From NCBI GenBank assembly GCA_012934845.2, contig WNNJ02001180.1, positions 124,001-188,000 of the forward strand: a stretch of DNA of 64,000 bases, read 5' to 3'. Below the pieces are notes generated by a model. That model saw only the letters and a program-made list of their open reading frames with translations. It searched no databases and was not told the DNA's origin. Shown in pieces: positions 1-10,383 of this stretch; position 1 is the stretch's first letter; each line of letters begins with the position of its first letter. Position numbers and translations under genes: made by a program. This DNA comes from Pomphorhynchus laevis (lineage: Eukaryota; Acanthocephala; Palaeacanthocephala; Echinorhynchida; Pomphorhynchidae).

Positions 1-1553
1 CCCGGCTTGATGTAACAATTTGCTACATAAACTGGGCGTCTAGAGATGAAAAACCGGAGGAGCTGGAATGAACCTACTTCGCTAGTGCCATGCGATAGTA
101 AAGATGCGCAAAAACGCTTCTTTACCACCGACACTAGGAAGAGTTCCATCCTGAGACCTTCTGCTGACACAAATGTGTCGCAGTCGTCGATCTTGCTGCT
201 AAAAATCCTCAATTGATCGGGTGATCTTGCTTCCTGCAAGATAAGCACATCTGCCGGTATGAGACTGAAATACTGTATCAGGTTCTTAACAGAACCTATA
301 TTCCAACTCATTAGGCAGATGTCTTCAAGCGAAGAATACTCAATTCTTCGTTTTTTTCTTGCATTCGAAGCTTTGTGCCAGGAACTGCCCCTCCGACTCG
401 ACGCCACCTGAAGTGATTCAGGTAACGTCAGCACCTTTATAGCAGTCCCTGGCGCTTTAATCGAAAGACCCTCAGAATCAGTCGATACTACTAAACAATA
501 GTCCATATTATTGTCCTCATTCTGAGGGCCTTGTATTTGTGACAAATCGTTGAAACAATTAAAAGTAGTCACCGAAATCAATGACTTGTCTTTCTCCTGT
601 TTCAACGATCTGTATTTGCGTAATGTTGTTGCGTTCAACTCCGATTTGAATTTCTTCAAATCGGATTCGTGGATTACAGCATCTTTTTTTAATTTTGCAT
701 TTTCCTGCCTTAAGGCAGCCATATCTTTTTCAATAGTAAGTACTCTCTCGATCAGCATCGCTGCTTGTCCAGCGTGTTGATCCAGAGAGTGACTTTTGGC
801 TGCCCTAAGGTAGGACTGAGCTTCCTCACAAGCCTTCTTGTTCTCACCGTTTACCCAGGCCAAGTAAGACTTGAACTCTGGACAAACGTGTGAGTACGCC
901 TTGTGAGGTTGCCTACAGTTTGCACATGTCGGCCTATTTTTATTTCCACATGCTTGTGTTTCGTGTTCTTCTCCGCAGTGGACGCAACGCGGTGACACTT
1001 CTCGACACATGTTCGAAAAATGTCCCCAGCGCTGACATCTATAACACTGCAGATACCGAAAGGCAGCATCGTCTTCGTCGAATATCTTTACAGATATTCG
1101 ATGTCCGCAGATGCTGCCTCCATCTTTCAATTTTTTCAAACTACATATAGTTCCCTTCAAAAGAAAGGAACTATATGATTGATTGTATGATTTGCATGTT
1201 TTCAGAATCCTTACATCATATTGATGTAAGAATTCTTCAACATCTTCTTTCTCCGCAAATGACGGCACATCCCTAAGAATGGCCGTCACTTGTGGAGAAA
1301 TGTCGATAATTTCTATACCCTCTTCTCCAACTAAAGCCGCTTTGAATTTATCTTTCAAAGCTAAGCTTTTGAAGGAGATTCGGTAGAAATTATCTCTTTT
1401 GAAAAACCGTTCGAAGATTTCTCCTCGAACAGTTTTTCTTATTTCCCTCTCTATCTCTCTTATTTTTTTGTTGAGATTATGGTTTTCTTTACATGTTACT
1501 TTAATTGCAAAAGAGTCTTGCTTTATATGCAAGAGCCTCTTTTGCACTGAAGA
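1..1553 (-). CDS. LINE A1: gag-like ORF1 running in frame into AP endonuclease (partial)
   Basis: Read on the minus strand, one frame is open from an in-frame TAA at 1554-1556 to the window edge. It carries three zinc knuckles at 882-1046 (CYRCQRWGHFSNMC, CVHCGEEHETQAC, CANCRQPHKAYSHVC), as in the nucleic-acid-binding ORF1 proteins of Jockey/I-type LINEs. A lysine/glutamate-rich stretch that could be a coiled coil follows. In the same frame an apurinic-endonuclease-like start (MSWNIGSVKN, ATG at 311) continues with VLILQEARSP and VYVANCYIKPG. ORF1 and the endonuclease are usually separate ORFs, so this copy looks fused, or has lost an ORF1 stop. The stop at 1554 probably interrupts ORF1, because the same frame continues upstream to about 1640. 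RT would lie left of the window. Family assignment rests on motifs only. Confidence 0.75.
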
Positions 1554-1779
1554 TTATTTTTCTATATTTTTTAAATTTTCCTCCAGCTGGGAAGAAGATT
1601 TTCTCTTCCCAACTGGCTTAAGGCAATTAGTTCCTTCCAACTGTACTTATGTACTTATATATATGAATAAATAGAAACAAAAAACAAAAAGCAAATACAA
1701 CAAGCAAAAAACAAAAAAAAATAAAATAAAAAAAATTAATAAACTAAACTATATCAAAAGCAAAACTCACCTTTCAGCT

Positions 1780-1915
1780 ATTAATATAGGTCTTGATTCC
1801 GAAAACTTGAAAAGCAATATAGCTCTTGATTCCGAAAACTTGTACACAAATATAGCTCTTGATTCCGAAAACTTGAACACCAATATAGCTCTTGATTCCG
1901 AAAACTTGAACAACA
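1780..1915 (-). repeat. 33-bp tandem repeat, about four units, at the 5' side of LINE A1
   Basis: The core cttgattccgaaaactt recurs at 1792, 1825, 1858 and 1891, exactly 33 bp apart, with few differences. The array lies just upstream of minus-strand LINE A1 and about 100 bp from the first ATG of plus-strand LINE A2. Because 33 is a multiple of three, the minus strand reads as an 11-residue peptide repeat (VQVFGIKSYI-). I regard this as a by-product rather than a gene. Tandem 5'-UTR monomers that act as promoters are known in some LINEs; that role here is inference. Confidence 0.8.
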
Positions 1916-2015
1916 CTTCCGAAAAAAAACTGCATCACCCGGCTTGTGATATCCGCGTATATATATGTGTGTGAACGACTAGCGTAAAAAATAAACGTCA
2001 AGTTTTTTTGTTAAA

Positions 2016-5000
2016 ATGGAAAATGTTGTCGGTGGTTCAAAGCAATCAACTGTTATGGTAAATTCCTGCTGTTTTCTAGGAAATGGTGGTAAAGATTTGG
2101 TAAGATCTTCAATTTCTCAGTCTACTGATAAGGTTGGTACTGTTTGTGTTTCTCAGAGTGTGGAGGTACTTCCTCCCATCCCCAAAGCAAAAAATCTAGT
2201 TATAATCAAACTGCTTTAACCGATTGAGAAGCACGAGATATTCTCAACTTTCCTACGAAAGTATGTTGATTTACATCCTAAAAGAATAATTTTTAATTCT
2301 GATAGAATTTTTGACACAAGTGTTAAAGTATCCTTCGGTACGTGTGATCTTGCCTTAGACTACCTTAACTTTTTTTATGAATAATTACACTAAAATTGCT
2401 ACGATTGAGTCTAAACCTATTTTGGCGACTCACGATTTTCAATTTTCCTTCTCATTTGGAGGAGGCTAAGATTAACCTTCTAAAATCCTCGTTCAAAATG
2501 TCTTCGGTCAGGCCAGTCAAGAATAAAGATGGTCGAACAATCGCCTTGGCGACTTTGGAGTCTGTTCAAGTTCAATTGCTTGCTCTTTCCGGAATTAATC
2601 CCTTTTTGGGTTACAACCTAGTTTTCACGATAATTGAAGAGGATCAGTAGACTTATCCACATTGTAACACGTGCCATTTTTGGGGGCACTGATCTTCTAC
2701 TTGTCAAAGTCCTCAATGTTGTGGATTCTGCTCAAAGGCAAATTGTCCATTCCTAATTAAAGGGGAGAGATGTAGCTCTTATTCATTTTGTAACAATTGC
2801 CATTGGGACTATCCGGCCTGGTCCCGGAAATGCTTAAAATTCAAAAAATACCAGCTGGACCACCTTGGTCCAGGTTCAGCATCTAGTACTCATGGGACGT
2901 TTTTTCTATTATAGTCGGTCAGGGGAATCCGTGCCGAAGAATTTGGAATCTGATTCCAAGATGTCCAATGAGGGCATTATCCATCTCCTAGAACAAAATA
3001 AGAGGTATATTATGGAGCAGATGACAACTTTATGGTCTAATTTATGGTCTAATTATGGTCCATCCTTCTACCCACCTCAAGTTCCGGTTCAGCCTGTTCC
3101 AGAGTCTAAGAAGAGGGGAGCGTCGGCCGACGTAGTCCCCCTTTAAAGATAGGTAAGATGCTGAAGAATAAGCAGCGCAGATCTCGGGTGGAAAATGAAG
3201 ATATTGCCCGCGGGGAAGTGCCCGCTCCGGACTTTGCAAGTGGCAGAGGGGGTGACCCCTCTGTTCCTGGTGTTGTCTAGGGCGTGGTAATCCCGGTATA
3301 GCGAACTAACACAATGTTGAGTAGCGGTGAGCCTTTTTCACTGAATATTCTTCAGTGGAATTCGGGAGGAGCTTCTGCCCTTAGGCTTCTCTCCGGCCGA
3401 GATACAGATGTTATGGTCCTTCAGGAGACGCGGTCTATCCGTCAACCCCAGGACATTACCGATTTATTCCAAAGCACATTTATTCCCACTTTACTCTGTA
3501 CATTACCCCTCCTCACTCATCTTCTCAAGGATTCTTGACCTTAGTTAAATGCTCTTTAAGATCCTCCCTTCCTTTTAAACTACTCTTGTCCTGCTCTTTC
3601 TTGCTTAGTAATTTCTCTCTGTAAGGACGGTAAACGCTTCAGTCTAGCCAATGTCTACATTCGTCCAGGGGAGATTTACAAGAACCGTGACCTCCTGGAT
3701 CGGATTATTGATAGCGGCTACGACATGGTGCTTGGTGATTTCAATGACAGAACTGGTCGTTGAATTAATGATGCACTCCGCAGAGCTAGGAACCGGTACT
3801 TCATTCATAAACCACCTTCCCCTACCTTTCATTGCTCAACAACAAACTCTCTACTCGACCTTCTACTGCTTCACGATAGATGGTTGTTAAAACCGCTCTG
3901 TACTGAACAGTCGGGGCAACATCTGTCCACCTAATGACCTAATTCATTGGCGGATTGAGGCTGACACGCTGCTTCGGAGGAGATTCCACTTTGATTCAAT
4001 AGTGGCGCTCTTTCAGGCAGCTGTTCGGCTCTTCCCCCGAATTGGGAAAGAGAGCTTAATTGAATTGAACTCCTACCTCTTCTCGCAAGCTACCGGGATT
4101 TTATCGACTACCTACAAAGGTCGCATTTTCAATCCCACTCCAACAAAACTCAAGACTTTTGTACATATGATCCATTCACTCAATCTCTCTGCTTCTGCCC
4201 GTCAATCTCTCTTGAAAGAATACTGGAGCACTAGATATAGGTTACAGCTGGGCAAGGATAGGGCTAGCATTGCTTCCCTTAATCCGGCCCGGTCTGCCTT
4301 CTGGAAGATATCCAAGAAAGAGAGATTTGTCTGTTGGAATGAGAGAGCATCTGGTTGTATTGGGAGTATTGGTCTTGTTAAAGTTTTGGAGGAGTCACTA
4401 GCCCTTCACAATTATGGAGCCACGCAATCAACGCAACCAATCCCGCCTTGGGGAGAATTCAAGAATAGAGATCTCTCAGTTCCTAAGATCCTTGATGCCT
4501 GTGGGCCTCTTCCGGGCGCCTCCTAGACCAACGCTCCTATCTCTTCCCGGGTCTGTCAGCTTTTGACAGCTGATCAAAGGAGAAAAGTGGCCGTCACTAT
4601 GCTTTTAGCATCGCTATCTGATGTTGCCGGCATTAATATTAGTAAGAAAATTTCTCTTATTTTATTCATAAGAGAAATCCGGCTTGCTCTCCTAAAGACC
4701 TGCGGCCCATCTCAATTCAAAATTCCCTCGTTTCGATCTACGAAAAGGCGCTTGCGCTTAGAATCCGCGACCATCTGAGTAGGCATAATTTAATCCCACC
4801 TGGTTTCCATAAGTTTGTCAAGGGTCGCTCGGTCCATTCAGCAGTAGGTGAAGGCAGCAGTTCCGTCGGGAGAATAGTCATCAACTCGTTGTAACTGTTT
4901 TTGATTTTTCAGCCACTTTTGACCGCATCTCAATTCCCTTTGTTATCTCTTCTCTCAGGTCCCTCGGGTTGCCTGCGAGGTTTGTTATCAGGGTGGAGAT

Positions 5001-5890
5001 ACTGTTGTACACCAAGCGTTTCTACTATGATGACGACCCTGATGCACGTCAGTTCTACCCTATTACTAGAGTGCCTCAAGGCTCACCTCTTTCTCATATC
5101 TTGTTTCTTGCTGCTTCTATTCAACTTTTCAAAATATTTAAACGCGAAAAACGTCTTGTGATATACGCTGATGACACCACAGCCCTGTTTTTGGGATGCA
5201 GGTGCATAGACGTAGTCTCTGACATCAGCCTTTTCCTTTTAAGATTAAAAGACCAGTTACCCCAATCCAATCTTGTTTTAAACTCCTCCAAATCGCAGGT
5301 GGTTGTCTTTCATGGCTCTCCTGCGACGAAGAAAAAGCTTAAGAGACTAGCAATCTCTACACTCTCCTCTACTTTGCATAATCAACCACTAACTATCTTC
5401 TCAAGTCGAGTAAGATACCTGGGGTTCACTGTGAACGCGAACTGGTCAGCAAAAGCTGACCTGGATAGACTCAAACCTATCCTGAAGAAAGTTAGGTGGG
5501 CCCTGAAACGGGCTCAACATCTGTCATTAAGGGAGAAAACTCAGGTCCGCCTCTGGGGTACCTGGACTATCTCAGGATTAGTCTTCTTTTCTAGAGGACG
5601 TCCCCCTGAGCGAATACTAAGGTTTTTAAAGCTGCTCGTCTCCCGTCTGCCCAACATAGTCCGCCGCGATTGGATCCTTAGGGGAGTGACAGACCGCGTT
5701 TGGTTCAGTCGTAAGGCGGCGTATTGGATCGGTTGGAGGGCTTAGATTCCCCCGGATCTGATTATGGTGTGAGAAGACTTAGACAGTGAAAATATCAAGA
5801 TTAAGATCAATGATGGCTTGGCCAAACCTGTACTAGTTTTTCTATCTTTATTTATCTCGTGTTTGTTTATTAAGAAAATCCTTATTTATT
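2016..5890 (+). mobile_element. LINE A2, Jockey/I-like, near full length but decayed
   Basis: Parts in order: a broken ORF1 from ATG 2016 with remnants of zinc knuckles around 2660-2840; an endonuclease start at 3314 (LNILQWNSGG, VMVLQETRS) continuing as ANVYIRPGEI and MVLGDFNDR near 3645-3765; a linker ORF at 4002-4526; RT and C-terminal region at about 4540-5745, with IYADD at 5161-5175 and a final WFSRKAAYWIGWRA. Several stops and frameshifts separate the parts, so it is not functional. The 3' UTR is about 5746-5890, judged by similarity to copy A3. Its 5' end faces LINE A1 head to head. Confidence 0.8.
4969..5745 (+). CDS. LINE A2 reverse transcriptase, 3' half
   Basis: A 258-codon open stretch holds the back half of an RT domain: RVPQGSPLSHILF (motif B), VIYADDTTALFLG (catalytic YADD) and RYLGFTVNANW (thumb-side motif), then the C-terminal tail of this LINE family. 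An upstream frame continues from the palm motif near 4900 (TVFDFSATFDRI), so the listed start is only the start of the open stretch, not a real initiation site. The same protein segments recur in copy A4 on the minus strand at 31285-32800. Confidence 0.7.
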   Translation: MPARFVIRVEILLYTKRFYYDDDPDARQFYPITRVPQGSPLSHILFLAASIQLFKIFKREKRLVIYADDTTALFLGCRCIDVVSDISLFLLRLKDQLPQSNLVLNSSKSQVVVFHGSPATKKKLKRLAISTLSSTLHNQPLTIFSSRVRYLGFTVNANWSAKADLDRLKPILKKVRWALKRAQHLSLREKTQVRLWGTWTISGLVFFSRGRPPERILRFLKLLVSRLPNIVRRDWILRGVTDRVWFSRKAAYWIGWRA

Positions 5891-6640
5891 GACTAGCGAA
5901 TATTTCATGGATTGCTTGTACGATAGCTGCATATGTCATAATTAATAAATTGATGACTAGGATTTGGAATTGAATTTTGAAAGTAGGAATTACATTCCCG
6001 CTTTCCAATAAGGAATTTCTTATCGTATTTGAATTTTATTTATATTTTAAAAGTATTTATATTATAAATATAACTGAGTCTAAGTATTTTATACTATATA
6101 AATTAAAAATAATTATAAATAAAAAATAATAAAATAAGATTTTATATAATTTATATTTATATAACGATATAATTTATTATTAAAATTTAAAATAAAAATT
6201 AAATTTTATGAATTGACTAATTAATAATATACGATGTATTTGAATAATGAATAAGGCTTTTGTCTAGGTCATCATGACGAACATCATCCCTTTGAATTAA
6301 TGTGCTGGGATCGTAATCACAAATGCTAGTTTTTAAAATATGCCTAAATAATATGCATGATTTCAATTTAAATAACACTTCTCGTGCAATGATAATACTT
6401 CTCGCATAATGTTATATGCTTGACAAATCTGATTATATAACTGAGTCTAAGTATTTTATACTATATAAATGAAAAATAATTATAAAGAATAAAAAATTAT
6501 TAAAGATTTTATACAATTTATATTTATATAACGATGGAATTTTATTAAATTTTAAAATAAAAATTAAATTTTACGAATTAACTAATAAATAATATGAATT
6601 TATTATTAATAATTACATAAATATACATAAAATTTTCAAT
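5891..6640. repeat. AT-rich repeat R (two partial copies)
   Basis: No coding signal. Two related AT-rich stretches, about 6070-6250 and 6420-6600, share an edge motif actgagtctaagtattttat and a common end around ttttacgaattaactaataa. The stretch 6250-6420 carries more complex sequence, including gctgggatcgtaatcacaaa. The combined block reappears in reverse orientation at 41540-41840, and its arms also occur in the 35-37 kb hairpin-repeat cluster. It is likely a non-autonomous interspersed repeat; its class is unknown. Confidence 0.7.
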
Positions 6641-6710
6641 TTCTAATGCCAAAGCAATACTGCTTTCTTCCTTTCAATTTAACTCCTTCCGTATCTTCTC
6701 CTTCGCATTC

Positions 6711-7288
6711 ATCATATTTTTAATTACACCTTGAAATACACCTTTCTACAAGAGGTGAAATGAGGGATTTGGAGAAAATTATACGTCGTGGTAGCAAGCT
6801 TGTTAGAGGATGTAAAATGATGAGTTATAGCGATCGTTTGACTTCAATAGGCATGATATCAGTGCAAGCCAGACTACTCGTTCTGGATCTGTTTGCGATA
6901 TGGTCTATAGTAAAGGGGATATATGGATACCCAAGTGAATGTGTTAAAATGAATGTCCGACAAAGTCGTAGGGGTCTTTCTCTCGCGTTACGCGCAAGTC
7001 AAATTGGAAGGTCGACAATGGTATCTCGATTGTCACGCAGATTGAGAAAGTTGTGGAACGCATTGCCTCACGACATCATGACTGCGTCATCATTGAGCCA
7101 ATTCAAAGCCATGGTCAACACTTGGATAAGACACGCTGATCAAGGCAACATTGGTACTTCTTATCCTTGGTTTGGTTGAAATTGATATGTTTGTTTAATG
7201 TTTTGTAATGTACGATGAGCGGACAAAACGGCCTTCTCAGTCAAAGCTCTGTATATAGTAATCATATTTTTAATTACACCTTGAAATA
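6711..7288 (+). mobile_element. LINE C copy 1, 5'-truncated, with 28-bp target-site duplication
   Basis: LINE body about 6741-7260, bounded by identical 28-bp direct repeats at 6711-6738 and 7261-7288. An open frame at 6760-7179 encodes the C-terminal 139 residues of a CR1-like RT protein (MRDLEKIIRRGSKLVRG ... LWNALPHDIMTASSLSQF), followed by a short 3' UTR. It differs from copy 2 (37560-37976, minus) at only two residues, R/V and P/S. Severe 5' truncation with a long target-site duplication is the usual outcome of target-primed reverse transcription. Confidence 0.9.
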
Positions 7289-7870
7289 ACAGAATTATAG
7301 CAAAATCGATGAAATTTAACTTTTTTGTGCATTTTCTTAATTTATTGGAAAATGTTGTAATCTAATTATAAGAAAAATTTATACAATTTTCATAAAAAAT
7401 GTGTATTTTTTATACATACTGTATCGAAGTATGTACTACATTTAATAAAAGCATAAACATTATTTACATACACATTATTTACATAAACGCAATGTTTATA
7501 CTTCGATAAACATAATGTTTACTATAAAATTAAAGTTTATAAAAATCTTAAATAAGTGAGCAAATTTATCCATATCGATTAAAAGTATTTATCTAGATAT
7601 GAATATTGAAGTATATAACAATTACTATGATATTATTATTTCTTCAAAATTATTTATTTATTTAAAAATGAAGTTATAATTTAAATGCATCAGTAATCAA
7701 ATACTAAAAGCACTTTTGCACGAGCATTCATGCATACCATATAATATAAAATATAAAACCTTCAGGAAAGTTACTGCTTTATTCCTTTCAATTTAATATT
7801 TCCCATATATTCTCTGCGCCCATTCATTATATTTTTAATTACACCTTGAAATAACAGAATTATAGCAAAA
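7289..7870 (+). mobile_element. Penelope-like element fragment P (decayed RT region)
   Basis: AT-rich DNA into which LINE C was inserted. Around 7573-7790 it reads YLDMNI and HEHSCIPYNIKYKT, nearly the same peptide as the Penelope-like RT fragment at 29990-30120. Most of 7289-7790 returns in reverse orientation at 37130-37450. The stretch 7760-7870 repeats the sequence seen on both sides of the LINE C insertion and so resembles the site before insertion. No intact frame remains. Confidence 0.6.
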
Positions 7871-8828
7871 TCGATGAAAATATGATGAATCGTATTTAAA
7901 ATATAAAATATCGTATTTATGTATAAAATGTATGAAATACATTGAATCCTAACTGAATTGAATCCAACACCTTATTGTGTTGTCTAAGAAATTCAAGTTA
8001 ACGAATTCCTATTATTTCCAGAATAGTCAAGTTATTATTTAAATGCGTTAGTAACCAAATACTAAGACTGTTATTCACAAATCTAAAGCTTAATAGTTAA
8101 AGTTTATCAAAGTTAATATCATCCAAGTTATCAAAGTCATATTTATCCCACACAGTAATATTTTAAGTTAGTTGGTGCTCGTCGTACTCAGTGGTTCGTT
8201 CGGGATTCAGTGTCTTTAGTGGGCTCTATTTTTATACCGCGCCGTTGTCTTGTTGTTGATTGAATCTGAATACAAGTGATTTGCTGATGATCGATCGTTA
8301 ACAAATATATGCGGATATAATAAACTTCATTTTAATTTGCCCTTTTATTATTCTTTGTCATGCTTGGAATTAAGAGATAGCTAGACAAGTTCACTTTCAG
8401 ATTCATTATAACAGATTCGTTTTATCGATCTTGTTATTTTATTTTAATAAAATTTATTTTGCTAATTTGAATTCATGTCTTTCTTCATATTAGTTAATTA
8501 TGGCTTTATAGACATGATAAGAATTTTTTTTATTATTGCAACCATTCAATGTCCTTTTCAAGCGAATATGTGTGTTGAATGCTTGCGATAATAAAAACTT
8601 TTTTCATATCATGTATATAAAGTCATCATTAAGTAATAAAATTTAATAGAGTTAAATACACCTATATCATCAATATATCGAACACCTTTTTGTAAATAAA
8701 ATATTATATATGTTTTATAAGTATTATAATATATAATATATTGAACTATATATGAACTATATATTTCATATATCTATATAGTTTAGATTTATTTTTAAGA
8801 TAAGATTTAAATTTTCTTTACAATAATA
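7871..8828. other. Intergenic, mostly AT-rich; GC-richer patch at 8165-8290
   Basis: No gene seen. A patch at about 8165-8290 has balanced composition with tcagtg-type initiator-like words (ctcagtggttcgttcggg, gggattcagtg) followed by gtgggctc. It might be the promoter end of LINE B or of a host transcript, but an AT-rich stretch of about 860 bp separates it from the LINE B ORF1, so I leave it unassigned. Confidence 0.4.
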
Positions 8829-8963
8829 ATGTTATTATTACTCGCTGTTTTGTGTATTTTCTACAAACAGCAGTGGAAAGTATTGCCTACTGATAACCAC
8901 GAGGCTATAGTTCTTATGATTGTTAGTTTCTTCTTCATTTGGTGTCTGCACAGTAATAAATAA
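8829..8963 (+). CDS. Candidate 44-residue membrane microprotein, or terminal exon
   Basis: A short ORF starts MLLLLAVLCIFYKQQWKVLP, continues with TDNHEA and ends in the hydrophobic IVLMIVSFFFIWCL plus a polar tail HSNK. Two hydrophobic segments around a polar hinge suggest a small hairpin membrane protein. The local base composition is less AT-rich than its flanks, which favours coding. The sequence tgtgtattttctacaaacag, followed by cagtgg, is also a plausible 3' splice site, so the second half could be the last exon of a plus-strand gene. I do not recognise a family. Confidence 0.3.
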   Translation: MLLLLAVLCIFYKQQWKVLPTDNHEAIVLMIVSFFFIWCLHSNK

Positions 8964-9160
8964 GGAATGTATAGAAATTTGTAATATTTAAAAAAATTTG
9001 GTTTCTAATAAACATACAATCAAATACGGAAGAAAATTATCAGTACGGCAATCCTCCTTCTTGACCACAACTTACTTGTTGATCTACAGTTTCTATCTGC
9101 TGGACGTTATCTACATCATCTTAAAGTTTTCAAATTACAAGATTAATATACACAATTACA

Positions 9161-10347
9161 ATGGAGCAAACGAATGCAAGCAAAACTATTTCAAGAACAT
9201 CCAACCGAGTAATGTCTACTTCTTCACGTTGCTGTTCCTGTAACAGTAAAAACTCAATATGTCGAAGTTGCATCTGTGCTAAAGCTGGTAGTACTTGCGT
9301 GGACTGTTATGCTCAAAACTGTGAAAACGGTAATTCTAAAGAAATAAACCGATCACGATCTGAAGAAAGCCATCTACCTCTAAATAGTGAAAATTCCACA
9401 TTACTGTACAACGACATCTCAACAACTCGTCTTGGAGATTCTGTGTTGCAATTCAATCCTTCTCTTGCTGCTAGCGCTATACAGATTCCAAACCGTGTAT
9501 TACCATCCTTGTCACCTATTATCACACAAGGGGAGTTTGTTTCACTAGATTTAAAGTGTACCGCGTTGAATTGTCCGATATATTCTTCCGTAAAAGTGCC
9601 ATGCCAAGTTTCCAGGGAATTTTTCACACGAGATTTTCTGTGTGGGTTATGCTCCGCTAAGTTATTATCCGACTTAAAAGAGTCGTTAGCGGCGCCAATT
9701 CCTCTATTAATGATCTACAAACAAGAATAGAATCTCTTAATCTCACTTCTTCGCTTTCCGTGCCAACTTCTAATCCAGAGTTCTCAATACCTCGTCAAAC
9801 TTTCGCATCTATTATCCGCAAAGAAGTGACTCGCTCAGTACTCGCAACATCTCAATTCGATGGTCAATCAACATCTCCCCTAACAATAATTCAAGCATGT
9901 GATAGGCAACAACGGCGCTCGTCAAACGTAATAATACGCGGACTACCTAATTCATCAGACGATCTTGCTTTAGTATCGGATCTTATCGAATCGTTGAAGG
10001 TGTCTTGTGCATCCACATGTCGTTTGTATTTACGCCGACTCCCTGCAAAACGTCATTATATTCCTCCGTGGATACTTGTTACATCTGATGAAGCAACCAC
10101 CACGTCAATTCTGAATAATGCCTACAAACTGAGAGAATCGACTCGATCTTACAACGCTTATGTAAGCCCGGATCTCTCACCACCTGATGTGAAAGCACTA
10201 AAATTACTCAGGAAACAATTACACGAAAAAAGTTTGGCGGATCCTTCGCATAAATTCATAATTCGCAATAACCGAGTTATTCGTTTGCAAAAAAATCATT
10301 TAATCTCCGCCAAAATTCAACCAAATATATCACCACCCTCAATATGA
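9161..10347 (+). CDS. LINE B ORF1: 8-cysteine cluster, coiled coil, RRM-like domain (one frameshift)
   Basis: The product probably binds the element's RNA. Residues 24-54 (9230-9322) hold eight cysteines spaced C-x2-C-x6-C-x2-C-x-C-x6-C-x2-C-x4-C, a likely zinc-binding module. A second cysteine group (CTALNC, FLCGLC) follows near 9555-9650. The first frame ends at 9730; by about 9690 the next frame has the natural continuation SSINDLQTRIESLNL, a probable coiled coil, and runs to 10347 through NVIIRGLPNSSDD and CRLYLRRLPAKR, as in RRM-type LINE ORF1 proteins. One frameshift therefore splits one protein. The cluster spacing is identical to that in element F2 at 51259-51351. Confidence 0.8.
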
Positions 10348-10383
10348 CATCATGATAAATCGCAAACAACAACGAGGCGAAAA

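Noticed and set aside
851-1150. ORFs at 851-1069 (minus) and 890-1150 (plus)
   Set aside because: Both are other-frame shadows of the zinc-knuckle frame of LINE A1.
1780-1915. CRISPR-like array of 33-bp units
   Set aside because: The units abut without spacers and the sequence is eukaryotic.
1774-2001. Minus-strand ORF with an 11-residue repeated peptide (VQVFGIKSYI)
   Set aside because: It is the translation of a 33-bp tandem repeat in a LINE 5' region. Any repeat with a period divisible by three and no stop gives such an ORF; nothing else supports a protein.
7829-7852. Third copy of the LINE C target repeat as evidence of another insertion
   Set aside because: It is part of a related P sequence without LINE C beside it, so it represents an empty relative of the target.
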